Below are positions 47,831-56,277 of a stretch of DNA of 64,000 nucleotides, piece after piece. The stretch comes from Thiothrix nivea DSM 5205. GTDB taxonomy: Bacteria > Pseudomonadota > Gammaproteobacteria > Thiotrichales > Thiotrichaceae. Location: NCBI RefSeq assembly GCF_000260135.1, contig NZ_JH651384.1, forward strand, positions 1,491,693-1,555,692, read 5' to 3'. Position 1 is the first letter of the stretch, and each line of letters starts with the position of its first letter. The notes below the pieces were generated by a model. It worked only from the letters and a program-made list of their open reading frames with translations, did not search any database and was not told where the DNA came from. Both the position numbers and the translations under genes were made by a program.

Positions 47831-48587
47831 CGTGGCAAGCCTCCAGCCAATGCGCTGTGTCTTCCAGCGCCCGGTGACGGGTCAGGTCGGCATGGATCGG
47901 GGTAATGGAAACGTAACCGGCCTGCACGGCGTGGAAATCCGTCCCTTCCCCGGCGTCCGCCGCGTCACCGGCAGGCCCGATCCAGAAAATTTCCTTGCCA
48001 CGCGGGTCTTGCGCCCGCACCACTGGCTCGGAGCGGTGGCGGCTGCCCAGCCGGGTAACGCAGAAACCGCGCACCTGTTCCCAGGGCAAATCCGGCACAT
48101 TGATGTTGAGGATCATGCTGCTCCTGTCCGGGTAATTTTGCACATGCCCCAACAAATGCAGCACAGCCTGGACGGCGCTATCGTAATGGCTGACCGCCCC
48201 ACCACGCCCCAGCGCGGCCAGCGACACCGCCAGTGCCGGATACCCCAGGAAACGGCCTTCCATCGCTGCTGCCACCGTTCCCGAATACAGCACGTCATCC
48301 CCCATATTGGCCCCGGCATTGATGCCGGAAATCACCATATCGGGGTCATCCGCGTACAATCCCAAGCCAAGGTGCACGCAATCGGTCGGTGTGCCGTTGA
48401 CGCTGTAAAAATTTTCCGCCTGACGGGTCAGTCGCAGCGGGTTACGCAAGGTCAGGGAGTTGCTGACCCCGCTGCAATCCTGGTCGGGCGCAACTGTGAT
48501 AACATTGGCAGCTACCGCCAGCGCTTCCCGTAGCCGGTTAATGCCGGGAGCCATAAAGCCATCATCATTACTGAGCAGTATGTCCAT
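47820..48587 (-). CDS. surE: 5'/3'-nucleotidase SurE
   Basis: 255 residues. The N-terminus [16 protein letters not shown] holds the metal-binding Asp pair, and [15 protein letters not shown] and [20 protein letters not shown] are diagnostic. SurE removes phosphate from nucleoside monophosphates under stress. The start ATG (48585-48587, minus) shares bases with the start of the divergent Smr gene, so the promoters must lie inside the opposite gene. The longer frame to 48653 lacks homology. Confidence 0.95.
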   Translation of the reverse strand: MDILLSNDDGFMAPGINRLREALAVAANVITVAPDQDCSGVSNSLTLRNPLRLTRQAENFYSVNGTPTDCVHLGLGLYADDPDMVISGINAGANMGDDVLYSGTVAAAMEGRFLGYPALAVSLAALGRGGAVSHYDSAVQAVLHLLGHVQNYPDRSSMILNINVPDLPWEQVRGFCVTRLGSRHRSEPVVRAQDPRGKEIFWIGPAGDAADAGEGTDFHAVQAGYVSITPIHADLTRHRALEDTAHWLEACHDAA

Positions 48588-49110
48588 GAGCGCTAAAGAA
48601 TTTTTCCTGTTCCGTGAATCCATGCAAGACGTGAAGCCGTTGCGGCACACCAATCATGCGATACATGATAGCGCAAAACCACCTGCCATACCCGTCAAGA
48701 CACAGGAAGATGAGAAACAGGTGCTGAAAGACATGCTGTCGGATGAATACGACCCGGTGGAACTGCAACCCGGTGACATGCTCAGCTATTACCGCCCCGG
48801 CCTGCAAAACCGCATTATCCGCAAACTGCGTACTGGGCAATACCGCATTGCCAGCGAACTCGACCTACACGGCCTGAATGCACGGGATGCGAAACAGCAA
48901 TTGCTGCAATTCCTGCACGACGTTCACCCCGGGCAAGGCGAATGCGTGCGTATTATCCACGGCAAGGGCAACCGTTCCAACTACAAAGGCCCGGTAATCA
49001 AGACCAAGATCAACAACTGGTTACGCCAACATGACCGCATTCTGGCTTTCCATTCCGCCCGCCCGGTCGACGGCGGCACGGGCGCAATTTACGTGTTGCT
49101 GCGTCGCTAA
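48586..49110 (+). CDS. Smr-domain protein (SmrA/YfcN type)
   Basis: 174 residues from ATG 48586. The N-terminal part has FFLFRESMQDVKPLRHTN, typical of the SmrA/YdaL-like family. The C-terminal Smr domain begins ASELDLHGLNARDAKQQLLQF and contains RIIHGKGNRS and GGTGAIYVLLRR. The Smr domain has nuclease or nicking activity in characterised members. An ATG at 48580 is equally possible; both starts overlap the beginning of surE on the other strand. Confidence 0.88.
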   Translation: MSAKEFFLFRESMQDVKPLRHTNHAIHDSAKPPAIPVKTQEDEKQVLKDMLSDEYDPVELQPGDMLSYYRPGLQNRIIRKLRTGQYRIASELDLHGLNARDAKQQLLQFLHDVHPGQGECVRIIHGKGNRSNYKGPVIKTKINNWLRQHDRILAFHSARPVDGGTGAIYVLLRR

Positions 49111-49167
49111 ATGCGGGGCACTAGCATATAATCCGACAAGTTTATGGATTCATCAGAGCTATTATAA

Positions 49168-51261
49168 ATGAAATTTTTTGGGGCAATACTGGTACTTCTG
49201 TTCAGCGGAACCGCCAGCGCCGGGCAATCCGCCTGGCAGGACATTCAGGCGCGCGGCGCAACTACTTCTGCTTCAATCACCACGCCCATCCAGCACTTCC
49301 GTTTGCTGGGGCTGGACGAAGGCCGCCTGCGGGAGCAACTGTTCCAGTCACAGACTGGCGTGGCCAGCGGTTTGCAGGCGCGCGCAGGCCAGCAAACCTT
49401 GTCACTGCCATTACCGGAGGGTGGGTTTGCCGAGCTTACCGCTACCCCCAGCGAAGTGCTGGCTCCGGAAATCGCCGCCAACCACCCCGACATCCAGACC
49501 TGGAAAGTGTATGGCGTGGACGGAACCATCATCAGCGGCAGCGTTGATTTTACCCCATCTGGCTTCCACGCCATGCTCGATACAGCCAGCGGTGACACCC
49601 TGTTCATCGACCCACAAGCAACAGACGACGGACGCCACTACCTGAGCTTTAGCAAAAAAGCCAACTGGGAAGCGTTCCGGGCTGATGGCTGGTCATGCAC
49701 TACCCACGACGACCCTGCCGACCTTGCCACACCCGCTGCGTCTTCCCCCAGCATAGCGGCGCGCGCACTGGCCGCCAAAGCGGGCGAAACCCTGCATACT
49801 TACCGTATCGCCATTGCCACCACCGCCGAATACACCGCCTATTACGGCAGTAAAAGTGCTGCCTACCAGTCGATTGTCACGGCAGTCAACCGGATCAACC
49901 AGATTTACGAGCGGGATCTTTCCATCCGCCTGCAACTGGTCAGTGATGACAACACCATTTACCAGAACGCCAATACCGACCCTTACACCAACAACACATC
50001 CGATACCCTGTTGTCTGAGAATGTCAAAAACCTGAATGACGTGATCGGCTATGCCAATTACGACATCGGCCATGTGCTGGCCACCAGTGGCGGCGGCCTG
50101 GCCAGAGTGGCCAGCACGTGCGGTGCATACAAGGCCGAAGGGGCAAGCGGCTGGCCCAAACCGCAGGGGGATGCGTTTATCATTGATTACATGGCACATG
50201 AAATTGGCCACCAACTGGGTGCTGCCCATACCTTCAATGGCGTAGCGGGTGCCTGCTACGGCGGCAGGGAAACAGCAAGCGCCTACGAACCCGGCAGCGG
50301 CAGCACCATCATGGCCTATGCTGGCGTGTGCAGCGGTGACAACCTCCAGACCGGCAGCGACAGCATGATGCATTCCGCGTCCATCCAGCAAATCCAGGAT
50401 TACCTGCATAATGGGGCGGGTGCGGCCTGTGCAGCCAAAACCAGCCTCGCCAACAACAACCCGACGGTCAATGCCGGTGCGGATTACACCATTCCGGCAG
50501 GCACGCCTTTCATACTCACAGGCTCAGGCCAGGATGCCAATACCACAGATACCCTGAGCTATTCCTGGGAACAGGTTGATGCTGGCACTGCCTCGCGCGT
50601 CAACGTGGATACGGGTAACAATGCCCTGATCAGGACACATTTGCCATCCGCCACACCTACCCGCACCATTCCACAGATGTCTGACCTGACCGGACGGGTA
50701 CAATCAGCGGGGGAAACCCTACCCACCACCAACCGCACCCTGAATTTCCGCCTGCTGGCGCGGGATAGCCACGGCGGCACAGGCTACGACGACATGAAAA
50801 TCACGGTTGTGGATACCGGTAACAGTTTCGCCGTCACCACCCCCAGTAGCACAACCCTGACCAAAGGCAGCCAGCAAACCGTCAGTTGGAATGTCGCCGC
50901 CACCGACCAGGCTCCCATTCATTGCAACGCGGTCGATATTGACCTATCCACTGACAACGGCAATTCGTTCAGCAATTTACTGAGCAATACGCCCAATGAC
51001 GGCTCGGCCAGCGTCACCTTGCCATTCACGCTCGGCAACAAGAATTACATCCGCGTCAGCTGCCGCAACAATATTTTCTTTGCCCTGTCGGCCACCAACC
51101 CTGCTGAAGCCAGCAGTAGCAGCAACACTGCCGGCACCAGCGCCATTTACGGCAACCCGATCAGTAGCACCGGGGGTGGCGGTTCTGTTCCTCTGGAATG
51201 GCTGTTGGCTAGCGGCAGCCTTTACGCCCTGCAACGTCGGCGCAAACGGAGTATGCGATGA
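49168..51261 (+). CDS. Secreted M12B/reprolysin-like metalloprotease with GlyGly-CTERM-like tail
   Basis: 697 residues. A signal peptide (cut near ASA) is followed by a ~180-residue propeptide-like region. The catalytic domain (~residues 205-420) carries HEIGHQLGAAHTF, the full HExxHxxGxxH zinc motif, and a downstream Met in STIMAYAGVC (Met-turn). A beta-rich C-terminal region with PKD/Ig character follows (ADYTIPAGTPFILTGSGQDA). The end GGGGSVPLEWLLASGSLYAL plus RRRKRS looks like a GlyGly-CTERM sorting tail (Gly-rich, helix, basic), which rhombosortases process in gammaproteobacteria. It overlaps the next gene by ATGA. Confidence 0.87.
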   Translation: MKFFGAILVLLFSGTASAGQSAWQDIQARGATTSASITTPIQHFRLLGLDEGRLREQLFQSQTGVASGLQARAGQQTLSLPLPEGGFAELTATPSEVLAPEIAANHPDIQTWKVYGVDGTIISGSVDFTPSGFHAMLDTASGDTLFIDPQATDDGRHYLSFSKKANWEAFRADGWSCTTHDDPADLATPAASSPSIAARALAAKAGETLHTYRIAIATTAEYTAYYGSKSAAYQSIVTAVNRINQIYERDLSIRLQLVSDDNTIYQNANTDPYTNNTSDTLLSENVKNLNDVIGYANYDIGHVLATSGGGLARVASTCGAYKAEGASGWPKPQGDAFIIDYMAHEIGHQLGAAHTFNGVAGACYGGRETASAYEPGSGSTIMAYAGVCSGDNLQTGSDSMMHSASIQQIQDYLHNGAGAACAAKTSLANNNPTVNAGADYTIPAGTPFILTGSGQDANTTDTLSYSWEQVDAGTASRVNVDTGNNALIRTHLPSATPTRTIPQMSDLTGRVQSAGETLPTTNRTLNFRLLARDSHGGTGYDDMKITVVDTGNSFAVTTPSSTTLTKGSQQTVSWNVAATDQAPIHCNAVDIDLSTDNGNSFSNLLSNTPNDGSASVTLPFTLGNKNYIRVSCRNNIFFALSATNPAEASSSSNTAGTSAIYGNPISSTGGGGSVPLEWLLASGSLYALQRRRKRSMR

Positions 51262-51695
51262 AACGTTTCGTGCCATTATTACTGCTATGCGCCCATAGCC
51301 TGAGCGGCTGCCACGAGCCGGTTGTACCTGATAGCGAGGCTGTTTCCGGAAGTAACGGCAATAATGTCCACATCCCCTCAGCCGCTGAAATCATGGCCAA
51401 CAAGGAGGCGTACTACGCCACCCTGCTGCCGCCATTGCAGGCACGTGACCCGGCAGCCGATGCGCGCACGGCCATCGCCAAGGGTGAGCGTTATTTCCTT
51501 TGCAATGCTGGCCGTAACGCCGCCCCCGCCGGTATCGCCCCCGAAATTTTCGCCCAGATAGGCGACGCCTGCCCTGTCAAATGTCTGGACGGGGTAACAG
51601 ACGCCATCTACGGGGACAACCACCGCCGCTACCTCAGCCTGGCGCTGGACTATTCGGCCCAATGGAACCAGGTCATGCTGGCAGCCTGCCGTTAG
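51258..51695 (+). CDS. Small Cys-containing lipoprotein of unknown function
   Basis: 145 residues. The lipobox is HSLSGC (Cys about residue 18). Later Cys at FLCNAGRN, DACPVKCLDG and AACR could form disulfides. It starts within the stop of the metalloprotease gene (ATGA), so it is probably translated with it and may be a partner or inhibitor. I do not recognise the family. Its stop overlaps the stop of the convergent alanine dehydrogenase gene. Confidence 0.7.
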   Translation: MKRFVPLLLLCAHSLSGCHEPVVPDSEAVSGSNGNNVHIPSAAEIMANKEAYYATLLPPLQARDPAADARTAIAKGERYFLCNAGRNAAPAGIAPEIFAQIGDACPVKCLDGVTDAIYGDNHRRYLSLALDYSAQWNQVMLAACR

Positions 51696-52684
51696 GCCGA
51701 CGTTCCCGCCAGCACTTCCGGCAAGTAACGCAGCACCATCGCGCTCAAGGCACGGGAGGCCGTTTGCGGCACCACCCCCGGCATGTTGGCCACGCAGTAA
51801 TGCAAGCGCCCCTCCACCTCGAATACCGGCTCAGTGTGCGTGGTCGGGCGGGACGTTGCAAAGCAACCGCCTTCGTCTATCGCCACATCCACCAGCACCC
51901 TGCCCGGCCTCAGCCGTTGCAAATCATCGCGGGAAATAACCTTGGGGGCAGGCTGGCCGGGAACCAGCACCGCCCCCACCACCAGATCCGCATCCGGTAA
52001 ATGGCGGCGGATCACTTCGGGCGAAGCCAGCGCCGTTTCCACCCGAAACCCCAGCAACTGCTGGATGCGCTGCAAGGCCGCGCGGTTGCGGTCAAGCACC
52101 ACTACCCGCGCGCCCTGCCCTGCTGCCATGATGGCCGCTTGCGTACCGACATTGCCCGCGCCGATCACCAGTACTTTGCCCGGTTCCACGCCGGGGACGC
52201 CTGCCAGCAACACGCCCGCCCCACCTTGCGCCTTTTCCAGCCAGTGCGCGCCTGCCTGTACCGCCAGCCGCCCGGCAATTTCCGACATGGGCGCGAGGAT
52301 CGGCAAACCACCCTGCCCGTCCCGCACCTGCTCGAATGGGATGTAACGGGTACGGTGCACCTTGAGGTAATTTTCCAGCCCCGGATTGGCCGCCAGATGC
52401 AGGAAACAGAACAGGGTATGGTCGGAACGGAGCAGGGAATATTCTTCCGGCTGCGGCTCTTTCACCTTGATGATAAGTTCGGCGAAATTGTAGACCGAGC
52501 GGGCATCCAACAGCAGTTTCGCCCCCGCCTGTTCGTAATCAGCGCCAGTGAAGCCAGCCCCGACGCCCGCCGTGGGTTGCACCGCCACTTCATGCCCTTG
52601 CCGCACCAATGCCGCCACCGCATCCGGCGTCAACGCGACGCGGTACTCGTGATTTTTGATTTCCTTGGGAATTCCGATACGCAT
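51692..52684 (-). CDS. ald: Alanine dehydrogenase, C-terminally short
   Basis: 330 residues from ATG 52684 (GGGAGG upstream). The N-terminus MRIGIPKEIKNHEYRVALTP and the Rossmann loop VLVIGAGNVGTQAA are diagnostic, as is CVANMPGVVPQTAS. It catalyses alanine + NAD to pyruvate + ammonia + NADH. Family members are about 360-375 residues; here the sequence ends about 15 residues after NMPG, so the usual final helices (the ALALGLN region) are missing. The stop is a clean TAA that overlaps the convergent lipoprotein gene. Whether the enzyme is active is open. Confidence 0.88.
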   Translation of the reverse strand: MRIGIPKEIKNHEYRVALTPDAVAALVRQGHEVAVQPTAGVGAGFTGADYEQAGAKLLLDARSVYNFAELIIKVKEPQPEEYSLLRSDHTLFCFLHLAANPGLENYLKVHRTRYIPFEQVRDGQGGLPILAPMSEIAGRLAVQAGAHWLEKAQGGAGVLLAGVPGVEPGKVLVIGAGNVGTQAAIMAAGQGARVVVLDRNRAALQRIQQLLGFRVETALASPEVIRRHLPDADLVVGAVLVPGQPAPKVISRDDLQRLRPGRVLVDVAIDEGGCFATSRPTTHTEPVFEVEGRLHYCVANMPGVVPQTASRALSAMVLRYLPEVLAGTSA

Positions 52685-52744
52685 GGCAAACCTCCCTCCT
52701 GACCAACGCATATGCAATGATAATGCGCCCGTGCGCCAACAGAC

Positions 52745-53335
52745 TCAAGAAAGCCTGCCGCGGGTGTGCCCCCACACAATCAGGCCAACAAACATGCCCA
52801 GCACCACCACTCCATACACCAGCCCAAAGCGGAAAAAATAATCCAGCGGAAACAGGCGGATCAGGAGGCTGTCATCCGGAAATACCCAGTTACCCGCCGG
52901 AAACAGCCAGTAATGCAGCAGCACAAACAGCGGCACAAAACCACCCAGTGCCATCAACAGCCCCAGCAACAGAATGCAGGCCAGCCCCAGGTAACCGCTG
53001 TGCAAGGCCAAACACCCGCCCGCAAACCGTTTCCACCCATACAGCAACAGCAGGCAGCAAGCCAGCACCCCAACAAACAGCCGATCCACACGCGCAAACA
53101 ACTGCCGCACATCCAGCAGATGGAAAGCTTCGGCAGGATTCAGGTATGCCATTTCCGGCAGCTCATTCCCCATGCCGCGCAGCAGGTAAGACACAATGGC
53201 GTGACGTTGGGCATCCACTTCCGGCAGCCAGTGGTAGCCATGCAGCAACACCACCCATGCGCCCAGAAAAATGGCGAGCACCAGTGCGGTACTCGCCATC
53301 CATGTCAGCAGCCAGCGTGTGAAAGCAGCGCCCAT
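52745..53335 (-). CDS. Integral membrane protein, DUF1461/TIGR01906-like
   Basis: 196 residues with about four to five membrane helices (residues ~10-32, 88-100, 108-145, 172-190). The soluble parts hold LNPAEAFHLLDVRQLFARVD and FPDDSLLIRLFPLDYFFR, typical of DUF1461 membrane proteins. The function is unknown. The ATG directly abuts the rpiA stop, so the two genes are coupled. Confidence 0.78.
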   Translation of the reverse strand: MGAAFTRWLLTWMASTALVLAIFLGAWVVLLHGYHWLPEVDAQRHAIVSYLLRGMGNELPEMAYLNPAEAFHLLDVRQLFARVDRLFVGVLACCLLLLYGWKRFAGGCLALHSGYLGLACILLLGLLMALGGFVPLFVLLHYWLFPAGNWVFPDDSLLIRLFPLDYFFRFGLVYGVVVLGMFVGLIVWGHTRGRLS

Positions 53336-53992
53336 TTACCCCACTGTGCGCGCGCCGTCGGGGCCGCCAAGGATCAGCACATCCGCCGGGCGGATCGCAA
53401 ACAGGCCGTTGGTAACAACACCCGGAATCTGGTTGATGCGGTTTTCCATCGTTACCGGGTCGGTGATTTCCATGCCGTGGATGTCGAGGATAATATTGCC
53501 GTTGTCGGTGGTGAAACCTTCACGCAGCACCGGGTTGCCACCCAGCTTGACCATTTCACGCGCGACCAGTGCTTGTGCCATGGGGATAACTTCGATCGGC
53601 AACGGGAACTTACCCAGCACTTTCACCAACTTGGTGTCATCGGCAATACAAACGAATTTATCAGCCGCACCAGCCACAATCTTTTCGCGGGTCAGCGCAC
53701 CACCACCGCCCTTGACCAGGTGCAGGTGCTCGTTGGATTCATCCGCGCCATCGACGTATAACGACAACTGGCCAGCTTCGTTCAAATCCATGACCCGGAT
53801 GCCATGGCCTTCCAGACGCTTGGCACTGGCGATGGAACTGGCAACCGTGCCGTCGATCTTGCCCTTGATGCCCGCCAATAGGTCGATGAAGTGGTTGGCA
53901 GTGGAACCGGTACCGATACCGACAATCATACCGGCTTCAACATAGGCGAGTGCGGCTTCTGCTGCCGCTTTTTTCATTTCGTCCTGGGTCAT
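53336..53992 (-). CDS. rpiA: Ribose-5-phosphate isomerase A
   Basis: 218 residues. Active-site motifs are [26 protein letters not shown], the VDGADE Asp/Glu and [14 protein letters not shown]. It interconverts ribose-5-phosphate and ribulose-5-phosphate in the pentose phosphate pathway. Divergent from ilvA with a 93-bp gap, the common proteobacterial arrangement. Confidence 0.96.
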   Translation of the reverse strand: MTQDEMKKAAAEAALAYVEAGMIVGIGTGSTANHFIDLLAGIKGKIDGTVASSIASAKRLEGHGIRVMDLNEAGQLSLYVDGADESNEHLHLVKGGGGALTREKIVAGAADKFVCIADDTKLVKVLGKFPLPIEVIPMAQALVAREMVKLGGNPVLREGFTTDNGNIILDIHGMEITDPVTMENRINQIPGVVTNGLFAIRPADVLILGGPDGARTVG

Positions 53993-54085
53993 AAAGCTAT
54001 CCTGTGATGTTCAAAAATGGTTATCGTGCCTGAGTTTGCAATATACTAGCCCGCACGTAAAGCACAGCTACACAAGATTACCCCG

Positions 54086-55600
54086 ATGAACAAATCCCTG
54101 ATCAAACGCATCCTCACCGCCCGCGTCTATGACGTGGCTATCGAAACCCCACTGGAACGGGCGCGCAACCTGAGCACCCGGCTAGGCAATGAGATTTACC
54201 TCAAGCGCGAAGACCTGCAACCGGTGTTTTCCTTCAAGCTACGCGGTGCTTTCAACAAGATGTTTGCGCTGACGCCGGAAGAACGCGCCCACGGTGTGGT
54301 GGCTGCCTCTGCGGGCAACCATGCGCAAGGTGTGGCGCTATCCGGTTCACGCCTCGGTATCAAGACCACCATCGTCATGCCCAAGACCACGCCGGAAATC
54401 AAGGTGAAAGCGGTGGAATCTTTTGGCGGTACGGCGGTACTGCATGGCAGCTCCTACGACGAAGCCTACGCCCACGCGCGTGAGCTGGAACAAGAGCAGC
54501 ACATGACCTTCGTCCACCCCTTCGACGATCTGGACGTGATCGCCGGGCAGGGCACCATCGGCATGGAACTGCTGCGCCAGCATTCCGGCCCGATCGAAGC
54601 CGTGTTCCTGTGCGTCGGCGGCGGTGGCTTGCTGGCTGGGGTTGGCAGCTACCTCAAATACCTCTACCCCGACATCAAAATCATCGGGGTGGAACATGAG
54701 GAAGCGCCAACGCTTTACACCTCCCTGCAAGCGGGTGAGCGCACGCAATTGGCGCAAGTTGGCACCTTCGCTGACGGCGCGGCAGTCAAACTGATCGGGG
54801 AAAAAACGTTCGACATCGCCAAAAATATCGTCGACGAAGTGATTTTGGTCAGTACCGATGAAACCTGTGCCGCCATCAAGGACGTGTTCGAGGACACCCG
54901 CACCCTGCTGGAACCGGCAGGCGCGCTTTCCGTGGCTGGCATGAAAAAATACGTCGCCCGCGAACAGGTTCAGGGCAAGCACCTGATCGCTGTCGCCAGT
55001 GGCGCGAACATCAATTTCGACCGCCTGCGCCATGTGGCCGAACGCGCCGAGCTGGGCGAAGGCCGCGAAGCCTTGCTGGCCGTGACCATTCCGGAACGCC
55101 CCGGCAGTTTCCGCGAATTCTGCCACGCCATCAGCAACCGCCCGATCACCGAATTCAACTACCGCTATTCCGATGACCGGGATGCGCAGGTATTCGCCGG
55201 GGTGAAGATTGTGGGCGGCAAGCAGGAGCGCGAAACCCTGTTGAAAGACCTGACCGGCAGGGGCTATCCAGTCACGGATCTGACGGATAACGAAGTTGCC
55301 AAGATTCATTTACGTTATATGGTGGGTGGGCACTCCAACGGCGCAAAAAACGAAGTGTTGTACCGTTTTATGTTCCCGGAACGCCCCGGTGCATTACTGC
55401 ATTTTCTCACCAGCATGAGCGCGGGCTGGAATATCAGCCTGTTCCACTACCGTAATCACGGCTCGGACTTCGGGCGGGTGCTGGTGGGGATTCAAGTCCC
55501 ACCGGAAGAGCGTGATGAGTTCTGCCAATTCCTCGACAAATTGGGGTATGACTATTGGGATGAGACGGAAAATCCGGCATATCAGAGGTTTTTGGGGTAA
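54086..55600 (+). CDS. ilvA: Threonine ammonia-lyase (biosynthetic)
   Basis: 504 residues, the usual length. The PLP Lys is in VFSFKLRGAFNKM (about residue 50), followed by SAGNHAQGVA and the glycine loop CVGGGGLLAGVG. The C-terminus has two ACT-like regulatory domains (about 325-400 and 420-500), which bind isoleucine and valine in the family. It makes 2-oxobutanoate for isoleucine synthesis. Confidence 0.95.
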   Translation: MNKSLIKRILTARVYDVAIETPLERARNLSTRLGNEIYLKREDLQPVFSFKLRGAFNKMFALTPEERAHGVVAASAGNHAQGVALSGSRLGIKTTIVMPKTTPEIKVKAVESFGGTAVLHGSSYDEAYAHARELEQEQHMTFVHPFDDLDVIAGQGTIGMELLRQHSGPIEAVFLCVGGGGLLAGVGSYLKYLYPDIKIIGVEHEEAPTLYTSLQAGERTQLAQVGTFADGAAVKLIGEKTFDIAKNIVDEVILVSTDETCAAIKDVFEDTRTLLEPAGALSVAGMKKYVAREQVQGKHLIAVASGANINFDRLRHVAERAELGEGREALLAVTIPERPGSFREFCHAISNRPITEFNYRYSDDRDAQVFAGVKIVGGKQERETLLKDLTGRGYPVTDLTDNEVAKIHLRYMVGGHSNGAKNEVLYRFMFPERPGALLHFLTSMSAGWNISLFHYRNHGSDFGRVLVGIQVPPEERDEFCQFLDKLGYDYWDETENPAYQRFLG

Positions 55601-55628
55601 GAACCTCTGATAACCACGATATTCTCCA

Positions 55629-56258
55629 TCATTCCAGCAGCAACTGCATGATGATGGGGATAACCTTGGCGGGATCCGGCTGCGCCGGAGGCTGGACATT
55701 GACATCGGATGGATCATTTGGGTTACGGCCCGCGTCCAGTTCCTGCTTGTCATTCATGCCATCGCCATCACTATCCGCCTTGTTCGGGTTGGTCTGATAC
55801 GTGTATTCCTGCTTATTGCTCAAGCCATCCTTATCGTTGTCCAGCGCCGCATCAGCTTTATTCAATGGGTCGAGGCCGTTATCCTTTTCCCACTGGTCTG
55901 GCAGGCCGTCACCATCATCATCAGTGTCAGCATTGTTGCCAACCTTGTCGCCATCCGTGTCCAGCCATTCAGCAGGGTTATCCGGGAAGGCATCCGCACC
56001 GTTTGCCACATTGTCACCGTCACGGTCTGGATCACAAACATCGCCCAAGCCATCATGGTCGATATTGGCTTGGTCGGCATTGCTGTCCAGCGGGCAGTTG
56101 TCGCTTGCGTCCGGTACGCCATCCTCATCAATGAATTCGTAAGCAGGCGGCGCTGGAGGCGTAAACGCATAAGCTGAAGACAACAAGCCTGAATAAAACC
56201 CAACCCCAACAGCAAACAAGGCAATTGTTCCCTTTTTACGCTCGAATAAAGTCGTCAT
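55629..56258 (-). CDS. Exported thrombospondin-type-3 repeat protein
   Basis: 209 residues. A signal peptide (cut near AYA) is followed by ~150 residues of calcium-binding type-3 repeats (DEDGVPDASDNCPLDSNADQ, then DTDGDKVGNNADTDDDGDG). The end is short and Pro-rich. It lies 19 bp downstream of the large interrupted surface-protein gene on the same strand and probably forms an operon with it. If so, the upstream insertions may reduce its expression. Confidence 0.85.
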   Translation of the reverse strand: MTTLFERKKGTIALFAVGVGFYSGLLSSAYAFTPPAPPAYEFIDEDGVPDASDNCPLDSNADQANIDHDGLGDVCDPDRDGDNVANGADAFPDNPAEWLDTDGDKVGNNADTDDDGDGLPDQWEKDNGLDPLNKADAALDNDKDGLSNKQEYTYQTNPNKADSDGDGMNDKQELDAGRNPNDPSDVNVQPPAQPDPAKVIPIIMQLLLE

Positions 56259-56277
56259 GTTGATTTCCCCTGTTTAC

